Below are positions 7,264-15,396 of a DNA stretch of 51,488 nucleotides, piece after piece. The stretch's first letter is position 1. Every line of letters starts with the position of its first letter. This DNA is from Virgibacillus_P tibetensis (GTDB lineage Bacteria; Bacillota; Bacilli; Bacillales; Amphibacillaceae), in contig NZ_JARZFX010000019.1 in NCBI RefSeq assembly GCF_036026595.1, forward strand, positions 1-51,488, read 5' to 3'. A model generated the notes under the pieces. It did not search any database and was not told where the DNA came from. It was given only the letters and a program-made list of their open reading frames with translations. Made by a program: the position numbers and the translations under genes.

Positions 7264-7818
7264 TCACATAGTTTTCTTATGCCAAGTTAGAAATTTTTCT
7301 TTTTCTATAACATTTAAAAAACACTTTGAATTCACTTGAGACTCTAACTTCTTATGTTCTTCTGGAAAATCATTTTCTACAAATAATGTAATATAAGGTA
7401 ACTTTTCTTGTGCTTTTTGAGAGCGAATATTGTCTACTTTCGCCCCAGCGAATACATAGTCTAAACTCAATTCATTAAATGCAGTATAAAGTATTTCTGC
7501 CTTTGCTAATTGATTATATCCCTTACCCCAATATTGATGACCTATCCAAGTACCTATATGGCAGAATCTCTTTACTTTATCAATTTCTTTAAGAGTAATA
7601 ACCCCGATAAGTTTCTCGTCTTCATTTAATATACACCTTGAATATTGTTTTCCTAATTTTTCTTGTTCAATAATAAATTCAATAAATCCTATAGTTCCTT
7701 CTAATGTTGTATGTTCTTCATTAAGTCCTAAAGAATCCTTTACCTCTGGGGTTGAAGATAAAAATGACATTTCCTTCGCATATTTTAACTGTTTTGGTAC
7801 TAATTTAACTTTTCTAAT
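7264..7818 (-). CDS. GNAT acetyltransferase with no standard start codon
   Basis: A GNAT domain with HIGTWIGHQYWGKGYNQLAKAE (acetyl-CoA loop WGKGYN) and IRSQKAQEKL. From the first ATG (7770) it would be 168 aa, but the homologous N-terminus clearly reads further: KVKLVPKQLKYAKEMSFLSS, with no ATG, GTG or TTG available. The frame reaches ATT at 7816-7818, 7-8 nt behind the ribosome-binding site AAGGGGG. The simplest reading is that ATG became ATT, giving weak or no translation; initiation at 7770 would lose the first beta strand. Flanked by array repeats. Confidence 0.75.
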   Translation of the reverse strand: MRKVKLVPKQLKYAKEMSFLSSTPEVKDSLGLNEEHTTLEGTIGFIEFIIEQEKLGKQYSRCILNEDEKLIGVITLKEIDKVKRFCHIGTWIGHQYWGKGYNQLAKAEILYTAFNELSLDYVFAGAKVDNIRSQKAQEKLPYITLFVENDFPEEHKKLESQVNSKCFLNVIEKEKFLTWHKKTM

Positions 7819-7850
7819 CCCAAATACCCCCTTATCCTTCTTAAACTCTT

Positions 7851-7892
7851 CTGCCCCTATACTTCAACAAAAATGGTGCAATCTCCTTCTGT
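7851..7892 (-). repeat. Array repeat, interrupted
   Basis: Plus strand CTGCCCCTATACTTCAAC, then ATGGTGCAATCTCCTTCTG, where homology ends; the first half (GCACC box) is missing and unrelated sequence follows up to the gene at 7986. Confidence 0.6.
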
Positions 7893-7985
7893 CGCTTACT
7901 CTCTCCAAACGGATTGAGATATACTCCACCTAAATCTCTCATTTAATTTTAGGAAAAACATAATTTTTTCATTTTTGTTCTCTGA

Positions 7986-8375
7986 TTAGTTATTAGTAAT
8001 ATGTCTTTTAATTCCTATAATGCCAGCTAATACTATTCCAATAGATCCTAGGCCAGTTATATATACACCGATACCCCTGTCCCAATATATTCTAGTAAAT
8101 GGATTAAGAACATAACTAAATTCAATGTAGGTACGTAAAACAAGATAGAAAGACAAAGCACCAATAAGAAGAAATAAAATTGATATAAATAAGTCTTTAT
8201 TTTTTACAAAATACCAAAAAGCTAGACTTATTAATAACAATGTATGTATGATTGCACCATATATAGTTTGAATTCCAATTTTATTGCCTTCTATCGTCTC
8301 AAGCCAAGGTAACATAACCCCAATAAACGTTATTATAACGCTAATTACAAATGTTCTTCTTCCAAAACTAAACAA
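7986..8375 (-). CDS. Four-helix membrane protein, unknown
   Basis: 129 aa. Four hydrophobic segments: about residues 8-25 (FVISVIITFIGVMLPWL), 38-57, 64-82 and 107-122 (YITGLGSIGIVLAGIIGI), ending in the basic tail KRHITNN. No catalytic motif is seen and I do not recognise the family. It lies between the interrupted repeat at 7851 and the repeat at 8545-8632, so it is another one-gene unit. Hydrophobic pattern and codon use support a real gene. The ATG at 8375 is preceded by GGGAGG. Confidence 0.7.
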   Translation of the reverse strand: MFSFGRRTFVISVIITFIGVMLPWLETIEGNKIGIQTIYGAIIHTLLLISLAFWYFVKNKDLFISILFLLIGALSFYLVLRTYIEFSYVLNPFTRIYWDRGIGVYITGLGSIGIVLAGIIGIKRHITNN

Positions 8376-8676
8376 ATATCTTCCCTCCCTATACTAATTG
8401 AACTGAAGTATTTTTCTTTTTTAAAGCCAATATATTCTTCACGATTTACCATTATTAAAATTAATCTTCCCGTTCGTTTTCCAACATTGTTAGTTAATCT
8501 CCTTTTATTAAAACACCAGAATTATTTATCAAAAGTCAATTCCTTCTTCAACAATCCAGCCCCTTAGTTAAAAAAGTAAAATCTGCTGCCACACGATCTC
8601 ATTTTTAACTATCGCACCAGATAGCGAAATAAGAAACAATCCCCAAGAGCTGGTTTATTTAAAGATACCAACAAGT
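8376..8676. other. Intergenic with array repeat
   Basis: No gene seen. It carries the upstream region of the 8375 gene and one long repeat (8545-8632). Confidence 0.6.
8545..8632 (-). repeat. Array repeat, form B
   Basis: Plus strand TTCTTCAACAATCCAGCCCC, then GCCACACGATCTC, ACTATCGCACCAGATAGCG and AAATAAG. Both halves are present, after the gene at 8677. Confidence 0.75.
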
Positions 8677-9198
8677 TTAGACTCCAATTTCAAACAAATG
8701 AAGTATACATATTATTGCTGATTCTGATAGACTACTCTCTTTCATAAAAGTTATATAGTTTTTTCTCGGTGGTAACTTTCCACTTTCCTCCATAATAACA
8801 ATCGGCTCGGAATCCTCATATAAAGTTGTTTGTTTCGTATTAGCTTTTTTAGAAACTATGTACTTTCTTCCGTCTAAATTAAATTCTAATATTCTTTCAG
8901 TCATTTTGAATTTACTCGCATCAGTCAGTATTAACTTCTCTTTATTTGCTGAATCCTTTAGAGACCACTTCCGTTTTGCAACCCCAATATCTTCAATTTT
9001 TTCAAGCTCTGAGCCTGCCATATTCATTATAGATACATTTATAAACCAAGTCGTAAAATGTAAGGCTAAAAGTTTTTGCCAATATTTCTTATGATACTTT
9101 TGTAAAGAATAGACTACTTTCCCTTCATTGTTTATTACACCAATCTCAATGTTTGATGTTATTCTTGTTGGCACATCATAGCAAAAATCATACTTCAA
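8677..9198 (-). CDS. Tubby/LURP-one-like hypothetical protein
   Basis: 173 aa, soluble, rich in alternating beta strands. Segments such as GVINNEGKVVYSLQKYHKKY, KFKMTERILEFNLDGRKYIV and KANTKQTTLYEDSEPIVIM look like the repeated strands of tubby C-terminal/LURP-one-like domains common as short proteins in Bacilli. No catalytic residues are expected for that fold. The assignment rests on general pattern only. It stands alone between repeats at 8545 and 9304. ATG 9198 has the ribosome-binding site AAGGGAG. Confidence 0.5.
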   Translation of the reverse strand: MKYDFCYDVPTRITSNIEIGVINNEGKVVYSLQKYHKKYWQKLLALHFTTWFINVSIMNMAGSELEKIEDIGVAKRKWSLKDSANKEKLILTDASKFKMTERILEFNLDGRKYIVSKKANTKQTTLYEDSEPIVIMEESGKLPPRKNYITFMKESSLSESAIICILHLFEIGV

Positions 9199-9303
9199 TT
9201 TTTAAGCTCCCTTTCCCCTCTTAATTGCTTTCTATTTTGTAATCTATATATATTTACGAATGTCACTGTAGTTTGGTTTCACTTCAAAACTCTTGTTAAA
9301 GAA

Positions 9304-9368
9304 ACCTGCCAAATAGCACGAGAAGCGATTGCTCTTATTGTGCTATTGCACCAAATAGTTCAACAAGA
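9304..9368 (-). repeat. Array repeat, form B
   Basis: Plus strand ACCTGCCAAATAGCACGAG, AAGCGATTGC, TCTTATTGTGCTATTGCACC, AAATAGTTCAACAAG. Follows the VOC gene and its terminator (9408-9442). Confidence 0.8.
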
Positions 9369-9407
9369 AGCCAATTCTAAATCTAGTTCTTATGTTAAAA
9401 TTTCTAA

Positions 9408-9442
9408 AAAGAAACGGTTTCACCTTCAAGGGTGAAACCGTT
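9408..9442 (-). terminator. Intrinsic terminator after VOC gene
   Basis: 12-bp perfect stem AACGGTTTCACC / GGTGAAACCGTT (9413-9424, 9431-9442), loop CTTGAA, followed on the minus strand by TCTTTTT. Confidence 0.9.
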
Positions 9443-9448
9443 CTTCTT

Positions 9449-9796
9449 TTAGATTTTTTCTTCATTTGTGAAATCAAGTATTCTAATGGGATTTCCTGAG
9501 ATATCTTTGTAAATTGCATAGCGACCCGGCGGAATATCAACTGGTGACTTTATAAAATCTAGATTATCTATATTTCGGTTATAAAAATCATCCACATTAT
9601 CCACTAAAAAAACACCGCCAGGCAACAAATCATTTTCTTCATCTTCAATCATCAACCTAACATCTGAATCAGGTAGTTGAAATGTTACAGTATGATCTCC
9701 TTCCCGCCAGGCTTCTTTAAAACCGAGCGCATCACGATAAAATGCAGTAGATTCTTTAATATTCTCAACCGGGTGATACAAAAATAATAATTTCAT
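9449..9796 (-). CDS. VOC (glyoxalase-fold) protein, TetR-controlled
   Basis: From ATG 9796 (ribosome-binding site AGGAGG, 6 nt spacing) the protein has 115 aa; the frame extends further to 9844 but that part overlaps the operator, so the inner start is chosen. It begins MKLLFLYHPVENIKESTAFY and carries REGDHTVTFQLPDSD and the terminal YKDISGNPIRILDF, a normal two-module VOC domain. It is divergent from a TetR regulator with two palindromes between them, which suggests induction by the compound that it binds or breaks down. A strong terminator follows. Confidence 0.85.
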   Translation of the reverse strand: MKLLFLYHPVENIKESTAFYRDALGFKEAWREGDHTVTFQLPDSDVRLMIEDEENDLLPGGVFLVDNVDDFYNRNIDNLDFIKSPVDIPPGRYAIYKDISGNPIRILDFTNEEKI

Positions 9797-9831
9797 CAAA
9801 CGTCCTCCTATATATGATTTCCGTAAATCAC

Positions 9832-9866
9832 TTATGTAGTACATAATGTAGTTATGTATAACATAA
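9832..9866. promoter_or_regulatory. Two TetR-type operators in the divergent promoter region
   Basis: TTATGTA-G-TACATAA (9832-9846) and TTATGT-ATA-ACATAA (9852-9866) are near-identical palindromes 20 bp apart, centred between the VOC gene and the tetR-family gene. Placement fits joint repression of both promoters. Confidence 0.65.
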
Positions 9867-9905
9867 ACAATTTACGTACAGCTGTCAATATGCTAAAATG
9901 AATTT

Positions 9906-10424
9906 ATGATGAAAGAATGGATACCTATACCAGGCTCAAGTAAAGATAAAATACTTAAAGTTGCGTTAGAGGAATTTGGAACTAAAGGCTACAAAGGAGT
10001 CAATATCACCGCATTAGCCACTAAAGCCAATATGACAACAGGTGCAATTTATCATCACTTTGGATCAAAAGCAAACCTGTATGAAGTTATTAAAAATGAA
10101 ATGGAGCAAAGAATCGTTGATAGAATGGAGGGAGTTATTTCAGTTTTTGAACAACCTGATCAAGGGTTGGAATCCGCGCTTATTACAGCCCTAAAATTCG
10201 CTGTAGAAATAAATATATGTAAATTATTAAGCGATGAAGGTACAAACCTGACACCAGATAAAATTACCAAGTATTTATCTGGATTTGATATAAATAACCA
10301 TATGCCAATTAGTATAGTATTAATTTCTTCTTGGCGATCTATTCTGTATTCTATTTCGGAAAATATAATAACACTTGAACAAGGAATAGCGTTAATCAAG
10401 TGGATATTTAATAAGAGTGAATAA
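9906..10424 (+). CDS. TetR-family transcriptional regulator
   Basis: 172 aa. The N-terminal HTH is clear: KDKILKVALEEFGTKGYKGV, then ITALATKANMTTGAIYHHFG with SKANLYEVI (about residues 12-60). The C-terminal ligand domain (DUF-type, residues 70-172) contains CKLLSDEGTNLTPDKI and is not assigned to a known inducer. Start is ATG 9906 or the adjacent ATG 9909. Divergent from the VOC gene; operator palindromes lie between them. It is one of few plus-strand genes in the left arm and ends at a strong bidirectional terminator. Confidence 0.9.
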   Translation: MMKEWIPIPGSSKDKILKVALEEFGTKGYKGVNITALATKANMTTGAIYHHFGSKANLYEVIKNEMEQRIVDRMEGVISVFEQPDQGLESALITALKFAVEINICKLLSDEGTNLTPDKITKYLSGFDINNHMPISIVLISSWRSILYSISENIITLEQGIALIKWIFNKSE

Positions 10425-10459
10425 ATTTTTAAGACATGTTTTCTTCAAAATAAAAATTT

Positions 10460-10503
10460 TTAACAAAAGGGCCTGATTCTTAATGAATCGGTCCTTTTGT
10501 TAA
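10460..10503. terminator. Bidirectional terminator after TetR gene
   Basis: Long inverted repeat TTAACAAAAGGGCC-tGATTC / GAATC-GGTCCTTTTGTTAA with loop TTAAT. T-rich on both strands. Confidence 0.85.
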
Positions 10504-10909
10504 AGCTCAGTTTTAATTAAGATATAAATTCAGGGTTGTTGTAATAAAGATAGGTAAGGGTTTGAAGTTATCACCCCCTACCATACGACCGACTTTCACC
10601 GCATATGGCGTTCTAACTAATCCAATTCATTCAAAGAGTTTTATAGAGCGAAATTTATACTTTTGTTTGAAGTTAATTTTAACTTCTTACATATTTAATA
10701 ATTCCTCTTTCTATTTCCTCGAAACTCTTTTGCCGGATAGATCAACAGTCTTTTATTTAACATTTACATAATATTCCTAACATTATTAGAAACAAAGATA
10801 ATCAAATTCTGATTGCCATATTCAACTCTTGCATCAAATTTTGGAGGTTAAATATATTTCACAAAGACTTCGGACCTCTTATGCGTTAGTCTGCTTCATA
10901 TTATAATTT
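10504..10909. other. Intergenic, decayed; contains a segment shared with 18.3 kb
   Basis: No gene supported. Positions about 10712-10772 (CTATTTCCTCG, then CTCTTTTGCCGGAT and GATCAACAGTC, TTTTATTTAACATT) recur at about 18290-18345. In the minus sense the shared piece begins like the repeat's GTTAAATAAG box, so it may be a diverged array repeat plus flank. A plus-strand frame at 10562-10771 has no ribosome-binding site or family resemblance. Confidence 0.45.
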
Positions 10910-11092
10910 TTAGATTTGGATATTTTGAAAAAGTGAAATGGTCAGTATTAGTGTTGATAAGGAACCTGCAGATATTAAAGTTATTATTTTTCGCCCGTTC
11001 TTCTCTTTTGAAGATTTTACAAGCTCTCGGAACACCGCAATCCAAATAACAATAGAAACTATAGCTACTATGGTAATAATATCTGTAGACAT
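10910..11092 (-). CDS. Small two-helix membrane protein (60 aa)
   Basis: Begins MSTDIITIVAIVSIVIWIAV, one membrane helix (about residues 5-20), then the basic cytoplasmic loop RELVKSSKEKNGRK and a second helix LISAGSLSTLILTISLF. A strong ribosome-binding site (GGGGAGG) lies 9 nt before the ATG. Family not recognised; similar short membrane proteins fill other units of this array. A partial repeat follows its 5' side at 11133-11156. Confidence 0.65.
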   Translation of the reverse strand: MSTDIITIVAIVSIVIWIAVFRELVKSSKEKNGRKIITLISAGSLSTLILTISLFQNIQI

Positions 11093-11132
11093 ATTGGGAA
11101 CCTCCCCTTAATTTATATTTTATCTGAATTTT

Positions 11133-11156
11133 AACGTCCCGTTAAAACACCAGTTA
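11133..11156 (-). repeat. Array repeat, fragment
   Basis: Plus strand AACGTCCCGTTAAAACACCA with GTTA following; only part of the unit remains, with both halves collapsed together. Confidence 0.45.
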
Positions 11157-11283
11157 TATTTATCCCTGTACCTTATATGTACAACCTAGAAAAATAGAAG
11201 CTTTCTATAAAGCAAAGGGACTCCCATTTAGGAAGTCCACTGCATGCCATAACGCCTCTGTTAAAGGATGATTTTACTTTATT

Positions 11284-11478
11284 CTAATCCCTTGTTTTGG
11301 AGCCATGATTGTCGTCATCGGTATCTCTCTCCGTCTTGTTGTCAGCAACAGCACCTGCAGCAGTACCAAATGGGTCGAGAGCAGAAGCTATGGTATCTCC
11401 AGGAACAACACCTACACCACTTCCAACTGTCTTGCCATCATCGTTATCGTCACGTTTGCGTTTGTTGATATCAGCCAT
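11284..11478 (-). CDS. Short, highly charged hypothetical protein (64 aa)
   Basis: Begins MADINKRKRDDNDDGKT and ends NKTERDTDDDNHGSKTRD, so both termini are strongly hydrophilic and probably disordered. The centre VGSGVGVVPGDTIASALDPF then GTAAGAVADN is Gly/Ala-rich. A GAGGGAG ribosome-binding site precedes the ATG. I do not recognise the family. Composition differs sharply from all neighbours. An AGTGCT/AGCACT hairpin with array-repeat character (11505-11527) lies upstream. Confidence 0.6.
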   Translation of the reverse strand: MADINKRKRDDNDDGKTVGSGVGVVPGDTIASALDPFGTAAGAVADNKTERDTDDDNHGSKTRD

Positions 11479-11756
11479 CTATTTCACTCCCTCGTTTTGT
11501 ATAGGGAAGTGCTATTGTTTTAACAGCACTGTCCTGTAACATATTTTGTCCAATAGCTACAAATTTACGAGGAGAAATTAATGAACAGCATTTGTAAAAT
11601 TTTTCTTCCTTCAATTCTTCTGCCATGTTATCTAGAGAAAGACCATCGTATATTGATGATCTCCTTATTGTGTTAAAGTTTCCTTGTTAGCTTACTATTA
11701 AAGTCCTTCATACAATTTACTTACCAATATTCCATCTAATAAGTCAGTTTTTATGT

Positions 11757-12779
11757 TCAATCTCCAGTGATTTGAATTAAATCTTGTTTATCAGGTGTAT
11801 AACGATATACGCGGGAAGGTTTGTCTGCTCCCCAATCGAGTAAAAAGAGTGTTTCATCGATAATATTAATCCAATTCCAGTCTTTATTTCCTCGATAAAG
11901 CTCCATTTTATTTTCGCCATTAAGATTCATTCGGTATAAAACTGATTCTTTAGGAGCAAGTGTAGAATAGTATATATAGCCTGCTTTATCATCAATGATA
12001 TGTAAATCCCCCTTTGCGAGTGCTTCTACACGACCATCAACCAATGAAAGTCTGAATATATTTGTAGAAGCATCTTCAGTATAACGGATCCCAAACATAT
12101 CATCACGGTTTTCAAAATAAATCCAGTCATCAATCACAATGAATTCGGTCGATGATATTTCGATGTCGTCTATTGTCCTTAACTTCTCCTTATTACTCCC
12201 AGAAGGTCGCATTTTATACACGTGTCCACCAGAAGAAACACCGTAATAGAGCCATCCTTCCGACCATTGAAAGTTTGTAATCGAATCATGAACTAACTGA
12301 ACTTGTTCTGATCCGTCAATCTTAGTTCGATATAATCCACTTTTTTCTCTGTCATCCTTTAAATATAAACTATAAAATATATAGCCATTAACGATAATCG
12401 GACTATTTATATGATGGCTAAGTATTTGCTCAATATCCGTGATGTTGTCTTTATGTATTCGGTAAAATCCGCTGCTTCCTTCAAAATCGGAACTATGAGA
12501 AGCGAAGTAAATATAATCTCCATAAAGATTCAACCCACGTGCATAAGTATTTTCATACGTTTCTTTTACAGTACCATTCGTTCTAGTTATATTATGGTTG
12601 TTTTCACCATCAATATAGTATAACCAGTTTTTGTCTTTGGCGATGAAACCAAATTGAACAGAATTGAGGGGATAATTCCCTATGTTATATGGAGGCTTTA
12701 CCTCAAATTTTGGCTGGTTGCAACTACTCAACACTAAGAGAAAAGTTATTATAACAATTGTGGAAATGCCTTTTTTCAT
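11757..12779 (-). CDS. DUF5050-like beta-propeller lipoprotein
   Basis: 340 aa. N-terminal lipoprotein signal MKKGISTIVIITFLLVLSSC with lipobox LSSC (Cys20), so the mature protein should be tethered to the outer face of the membrane. The rest is a series of about 45-residue repeats of the kind WLYYIDGENNHNITRTNG, YIYFASHSSDFEGSSGFYRI, YIFYSLYLKDDREKSGLYRT and WLYYGVSSGGHVYKMRPSG, typical of DUF5050/TolB-like propellers that pair a Trp/Tyr-rich strand with a polar turn. Probably a sugar or peptide binding or sensing surface protein; the function is unknown. A 5' GGAGG site precedes ATG 12779. Confidence 0.8.
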   Translation of the reverse strand: MKKGISTIVIITFLLVLSSCNQPKFEVKPPYNIGNYPLNSVQFGFIAKDKNWLYYIDGENNHNITRTNGTVKETYENTYARGLNLYGDYIYFASHSSDFEGSSGFYRIHKDNITDIEQILSHHINSPIIVNGYIFYSLYLKDDREKSGLYRTKIDGSEQVQLVHDSITNFQWSEGWLYYGVSSGGHVYKMRPSGSNKEKLRTIDDIEISSTEFIVIDDWIYFENRDDMFGIRYTEDASTNIFRLSLVDGRVEALAKGDLHIIDDKAGYIYYSTLAPKESVLYRMNLNGENKMELYRGNKDWNWINIIDETLFLLDWGADKPSRVYRYTPDKQDLIQITGD

Positions 12780-12849
12780 AGTAACCTCCTTTGTATTTAT
12801 TCTTTAAAAATATGAAAAAATATATGTTCCAAAGTTTTTATCTTTATAC

Positions 12850-12880
12850 AACTCTTCTGCCCTGTTAACTGAATAAGAAA
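12850..12880 (-). repeat. Array repeat, second half only
   Basis: Plus strand CTTCTGCCCTGTTAACTGAA and TAAGAAAC. It lies at the edge of the transposase remnant. Confidence 0.45.
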
Positions 12881-12889
12881 CAATGTTTA

Positions 12890-13415
12890 TATCGTGAACT
12901 TAGATAACCTAAGTGTATCGTAGGCTTTAAGTCATATTCGGTGGTAATTGTTGATATTTTGGATGTGATAAAGCCCCTTTGTACGAACCTTACCATCAGA
13001 CTTGAAATGATAAATATCCATACCTTTTTTAGCAGCATATGTTTTAAAGGTACGCGCCAAGAATCGGTACATAAAATATTGTCTTTAGATATCTTATGCC
13101 CGATTTCTTCATCTAATTGCTTTTTGTTAATCTACCCATCCCTTCCCTAACGTTCGAGAGTAGGTTAGCTTATCTCGGTCTCTTGCACTAAAACGCATAT
13201 TTTTTCGTTGCTTATACCTCGTTTGTTTATGGAACCACCACATTTGCGGAACTTTCTATCTTTAATCTTTCTTCTGCCTTTTTCTAAAGTATTGGAAATA
13301 GGTCTCGTCCATTTCACGATACCTTCGAAATTTGATATTTCCATTTGTTTTAATCTTCCCGTTTAATTTACTACATACTATACAGGCGAATTCTCCCTTT
13401 TCAGTATTAAATTAT
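12890..13415 (-). pseudogene. IS1595-family (ISXO2-like) transposase remnant
   Basis: On the minus strand, pieces of one DDE transposase can be read in changing frames: REMDETYFQYFRK and RQKK (first catalytic Asp-Glu region, about 13270-13320), GGSINKRGISNEKICVLV (about 13190-13245), then EIGHKISKDNILCTDSWR (second Asp, about 13060-13120), KGMDIYHFKSDGKVRTKGLY and HIQNINNYH (about 12960-13035). These match the order in ISXO2-type transposases. The N-terminal zinc-ribbon and C-terminus are lost and several frameshifts are present. No terminal inverted repeats are clear. It is the only transposase trace in the window. Confidence 0.8.
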
Positions 13416-13438
13416 GTTCAACCCGTTTATATAAATCC

Positions 13439-13708
13439 CTATTTGATACTGTTCTTGTTTCTTATGAACTTTTTCGGAATAAAATAAGCTATTGTAGCAG
13501 ATAGAAAGGCAAAAAATAATGTAATTAAAAAATGACTGTTACTACTTTTAATAACCACTTCTTGAGATAGATTACCATTCGCATTCCAGGCCTCAGTTAT
13601 ATCTGGAGTATACATAAATGTAAGGAGCATTCCAGATAGAACCTGGAATATTGAAAATAATAATATAAAACTAATAGCAAAGATACTATATTTTTTCATT
13701 GTCGACAT
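13439..13708 (-). CDS. Small two-helix membrane protein (89 aa)
   Basis: Two hydrophobic segments, FAISFILLFSIFQVLSGMLL (about residues 9-30) and FLITLFFAFLSATIAYFI (about 58-76), joined by an extracytoplasmic loop with TPDITEAWNANGNLSQEV and ending in the basic tail PKKFIRNKNSIK. No family recognised. It lies between the transposase remnant and the repeat at 13766, and fits the pattern of small membrane-protein units in this array. Confidence 0.65.
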   Translation of the reverse strand: MSTMKKYSIFAISFILLFSIFQVLSGMLLTFMYTPDITEAWNANGNLSQEVVIKSSNSHFLITLFFAFLSATIAYFIPKKFIRNKNSIK

Positions 13709-13765
13709 CCCCTATTATTTTACTTCTATACGTTACTACGTATTTAGAAAGAAAGGAGTTTCACT

Positions 13766-13828
13766 ATTCCACTAGTCTTCAAAAAAAGAGCGTTAATCCT
13801 TCTTGGATTAACACCCCTATGTGAAGTT
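13766..13828 (-). repeat. Array repeat, form A
   Basis: Plus strand CCACTAGTCTTCAAAAAAAG, stem GTTAATCC / GGATTAAC with loop TTCTT (13792-13812), then ACCCCTATGTGAAG. In sense the stem is followed by GCTCTTTTTTTGAAG, terminator-like, after the AlkD-like gene. Confidence 0.8.
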
Positions 13829-13832
13829 AATT

Positions 13833-14540
13833 TTAACACCTTACATACTTACGTTTGAAACCAAGTCTCCCTCTATCAATTTGTTTTTGAATACTTTCGT
13901 AAGCGTTTAGAAAACTACTTTTTTTATTGTTACTTTTAACTTCTACTATACCTACTTCCTTTGCAATATCGACTGCTTTTTCATGTAGGGGCAAATAGGA
14001 AACACCCACGGTATATTGAAAATTATTCATAGCGGACTTCGTTCGTTCTGGCGAGTCATGAATCAAATCCTTCACCATATCAAGCATATTGGAAATCTTG
14101 CTTTCGGAAAATTCATTGTCCTGGCGATTCCCTAAAAGCCAGCAGTAACAACTCCAGCCCGCTGACATTCTCAGCTCATCACCTCTAGAAATCCACTTAT
14201 CAGCAACGTCTTGTGCAATATCTGACTCTGATAACGTCACTGCCACAACAAAATCAGACAGCATATAAAAATACGCTCCGTCCATCCAACGATTAAAATC
14301 CGATTCCGTCATGGCTTTTGGGTCTGCAATAATGCCTGCAAAGTACATTGCGTCGTAGTTTCCTGTAGCATAATGTTCTTCAGCTAAACGTTGATTTATT
14401 TTTATTTTCTTTGCAATTGGTTTCATAGCACCTGTAGTCACGCCAAAGAGCGGCTCGTTCGCACCATTGGATATGTGTATTTTTTTAGTTCGTTCCTTAC
14501 CGAGAGCTTCAAGCTCCTGCATAACTGTTTTGAAATCCAT
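13833..14540 (-). CDS. DNA alkylation repair (AlkD/HEAT-like) protein
   Basis: 235 aa made of paired helices, as in the AlkC/AlkD superfamily of HEAT-like DNA glycosylases that remove alkylated bases. Recognisable segments are GVTTGAMKPIAKKIKINQRL, YATGNYDAMYFAGIIADPKA (the helix pair that in AlkD holds the DNA-facing Trp/Asp residues) and FNRWMDGAYFYMLSDFVVAV. The C-terminus is unusually rich in Lys/Arg (KQIDRGRLGFKRKYVRC), fitting DNA contact. Normal length for the family. Whether it is a true glycosylase cannot be told here. ATG 14540 follows GGAAGG. Confidence 0.8.
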   Translation of the reverse strand: MDFKTVMQELEALGKERTKKIHISNGANEPLFGVTTGAMKPIAKKIKINQRLAEEHYATGNYDAMYFAGIIADPKAMTESDFNRWMDGAYFYMLSDFVVAVTLSESDIAQDVADKWISRGDELRMSAGWSCYCWLLGNRQDNEFSESKISNMLDMVKDLIHDSPERTKSAMNNFQYTVGVSYLPLHEKAVDIAKEVGIVEVKSNNKKSSFLNAYESIQKQIDRGRLGFKRKYVRC

Positions 14541-14853
14541 AGTTATGCACTTCCTTCCTTATTGCAACCAACTAGTTATATGTTTTTCCATTCTCCCATA
14601 CTTCTCCATTTTACCATAAGCATACTTTTCCAGGAAAAATCCATAGATACCAGTCCTTTACAAGCGAATTAGTTGCATTAAAATTCAGAATTAGATACCA
14701 TTCCCTATAAAATGTGCAGCCTAGTAAAATAAACTAGCAGCGACGAATCTGATTGAAATGATCACATCAGTGGAATAGTATTCATACAACTGTTCAGGTA
14801 CTATAACGGCGTGTTATGCTATGTAAATACGAAGATATTGTGAGGTTATAATC
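14541..14853. other. Divergent intergenic region
   Basis: No gene or array repeat seen. It must hold the two divergent promoters of the AlkD-like gene (minus) and the FMN reductase gene (plus). Confidence 0.5.
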
Positions 14854-15396
14854 ATGAAACTTGTCGGGATATCAGGAGCACTGGCTGGGGAAAAGACTTC
14901 TCTAGCTGTAAACGACGTTTTGGTTGCGGCCCAACATAGTGACCCATCCATACAGGCAGAGTTAATTGACTTAAAAGAGTATGAGATAGAATTTGCTGTT
15001 GGTGCCCCATTAGCAGATTACAACGAGGATACTTGGGATGTTGTTAATAAAATTTTGTCTGCCGATTTTCTTGTATTTGGTACGCCAATTTATCAAGCAT
15101 CCATTACGGGCGCATTAAAAAATCTGTTAGACCTTTTACCTGAAAATGCCTTCAAATATAAAGTAACAGGAATTGTAGCAACAGGATGGTCTGAAAAACA
15201 TTTTCTAGTAACCGAATATCAATTAAAGCCAGTCCTTTCTTATTTTAAAGGATTAATTCCCACGGGTAACGTCTTTATCCATAATGATTCCTTTAACGAG
15301 GAAAGTGAAGAAATCACAGATCGTTATGTTTCCGAGAGGATTCAAAAACTGGCCGATGAAATGATTTATTTGCAACGGGGGATTAATAATAGATAA
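14854..15396 (+). CDS. NADPH-dependent FMN reductase family protein
   Basis: 180 aa flavodoxin-like fold. Starts MKLVGISGALAGEKTSLAV, where GISGAL..KTS is the phosphate-binding loop for FMN; the second signature is FGTPIYQASITGALKNLLDL (about residues 75-94), characteristic of the SsuE/NADPH-dependent FMN reductase family. These enzymes supply reduced flavin or reduce quinones and azo compounds. It is the usual length. The preceding GAGGTTATAATC places a ribosome-binding site 8-9 nt from ATG. No array repeat flanks it, so it belongs to the more conventional block. Confidence 0.85.
   Translation: MKLVGISGALAGEKTSLAVNDVLVAAQHSDPSIQAELIDLKEYEIEFAVGAPLADYNEDTWDVVNKILSADFLVFGTPIYQASITGALKNLLDLLPENAFKYKVTGIVATGWSEKHFLVTEYQLKPVLSYFKGLIPTGNVFIHNDSFNEESEEITDRYVSERIQKLADEMIYLQRGINNR

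Noticed and set aside
10562..10771. 69-codon plus-strand frame in the 10.5-10.9 kb gap
   Set aside because: No ribosome-binding site or family resemblance, and part of it consists of the segment shared with 18.3 kb.
11268..11539. Three overlapping plus-strand frames opposite the charged 64-aa protein
   Set aside because: Ser/His/Val-rich translations typical of an antisense shadow; the minus-strand gene has the ribosome-binding site.
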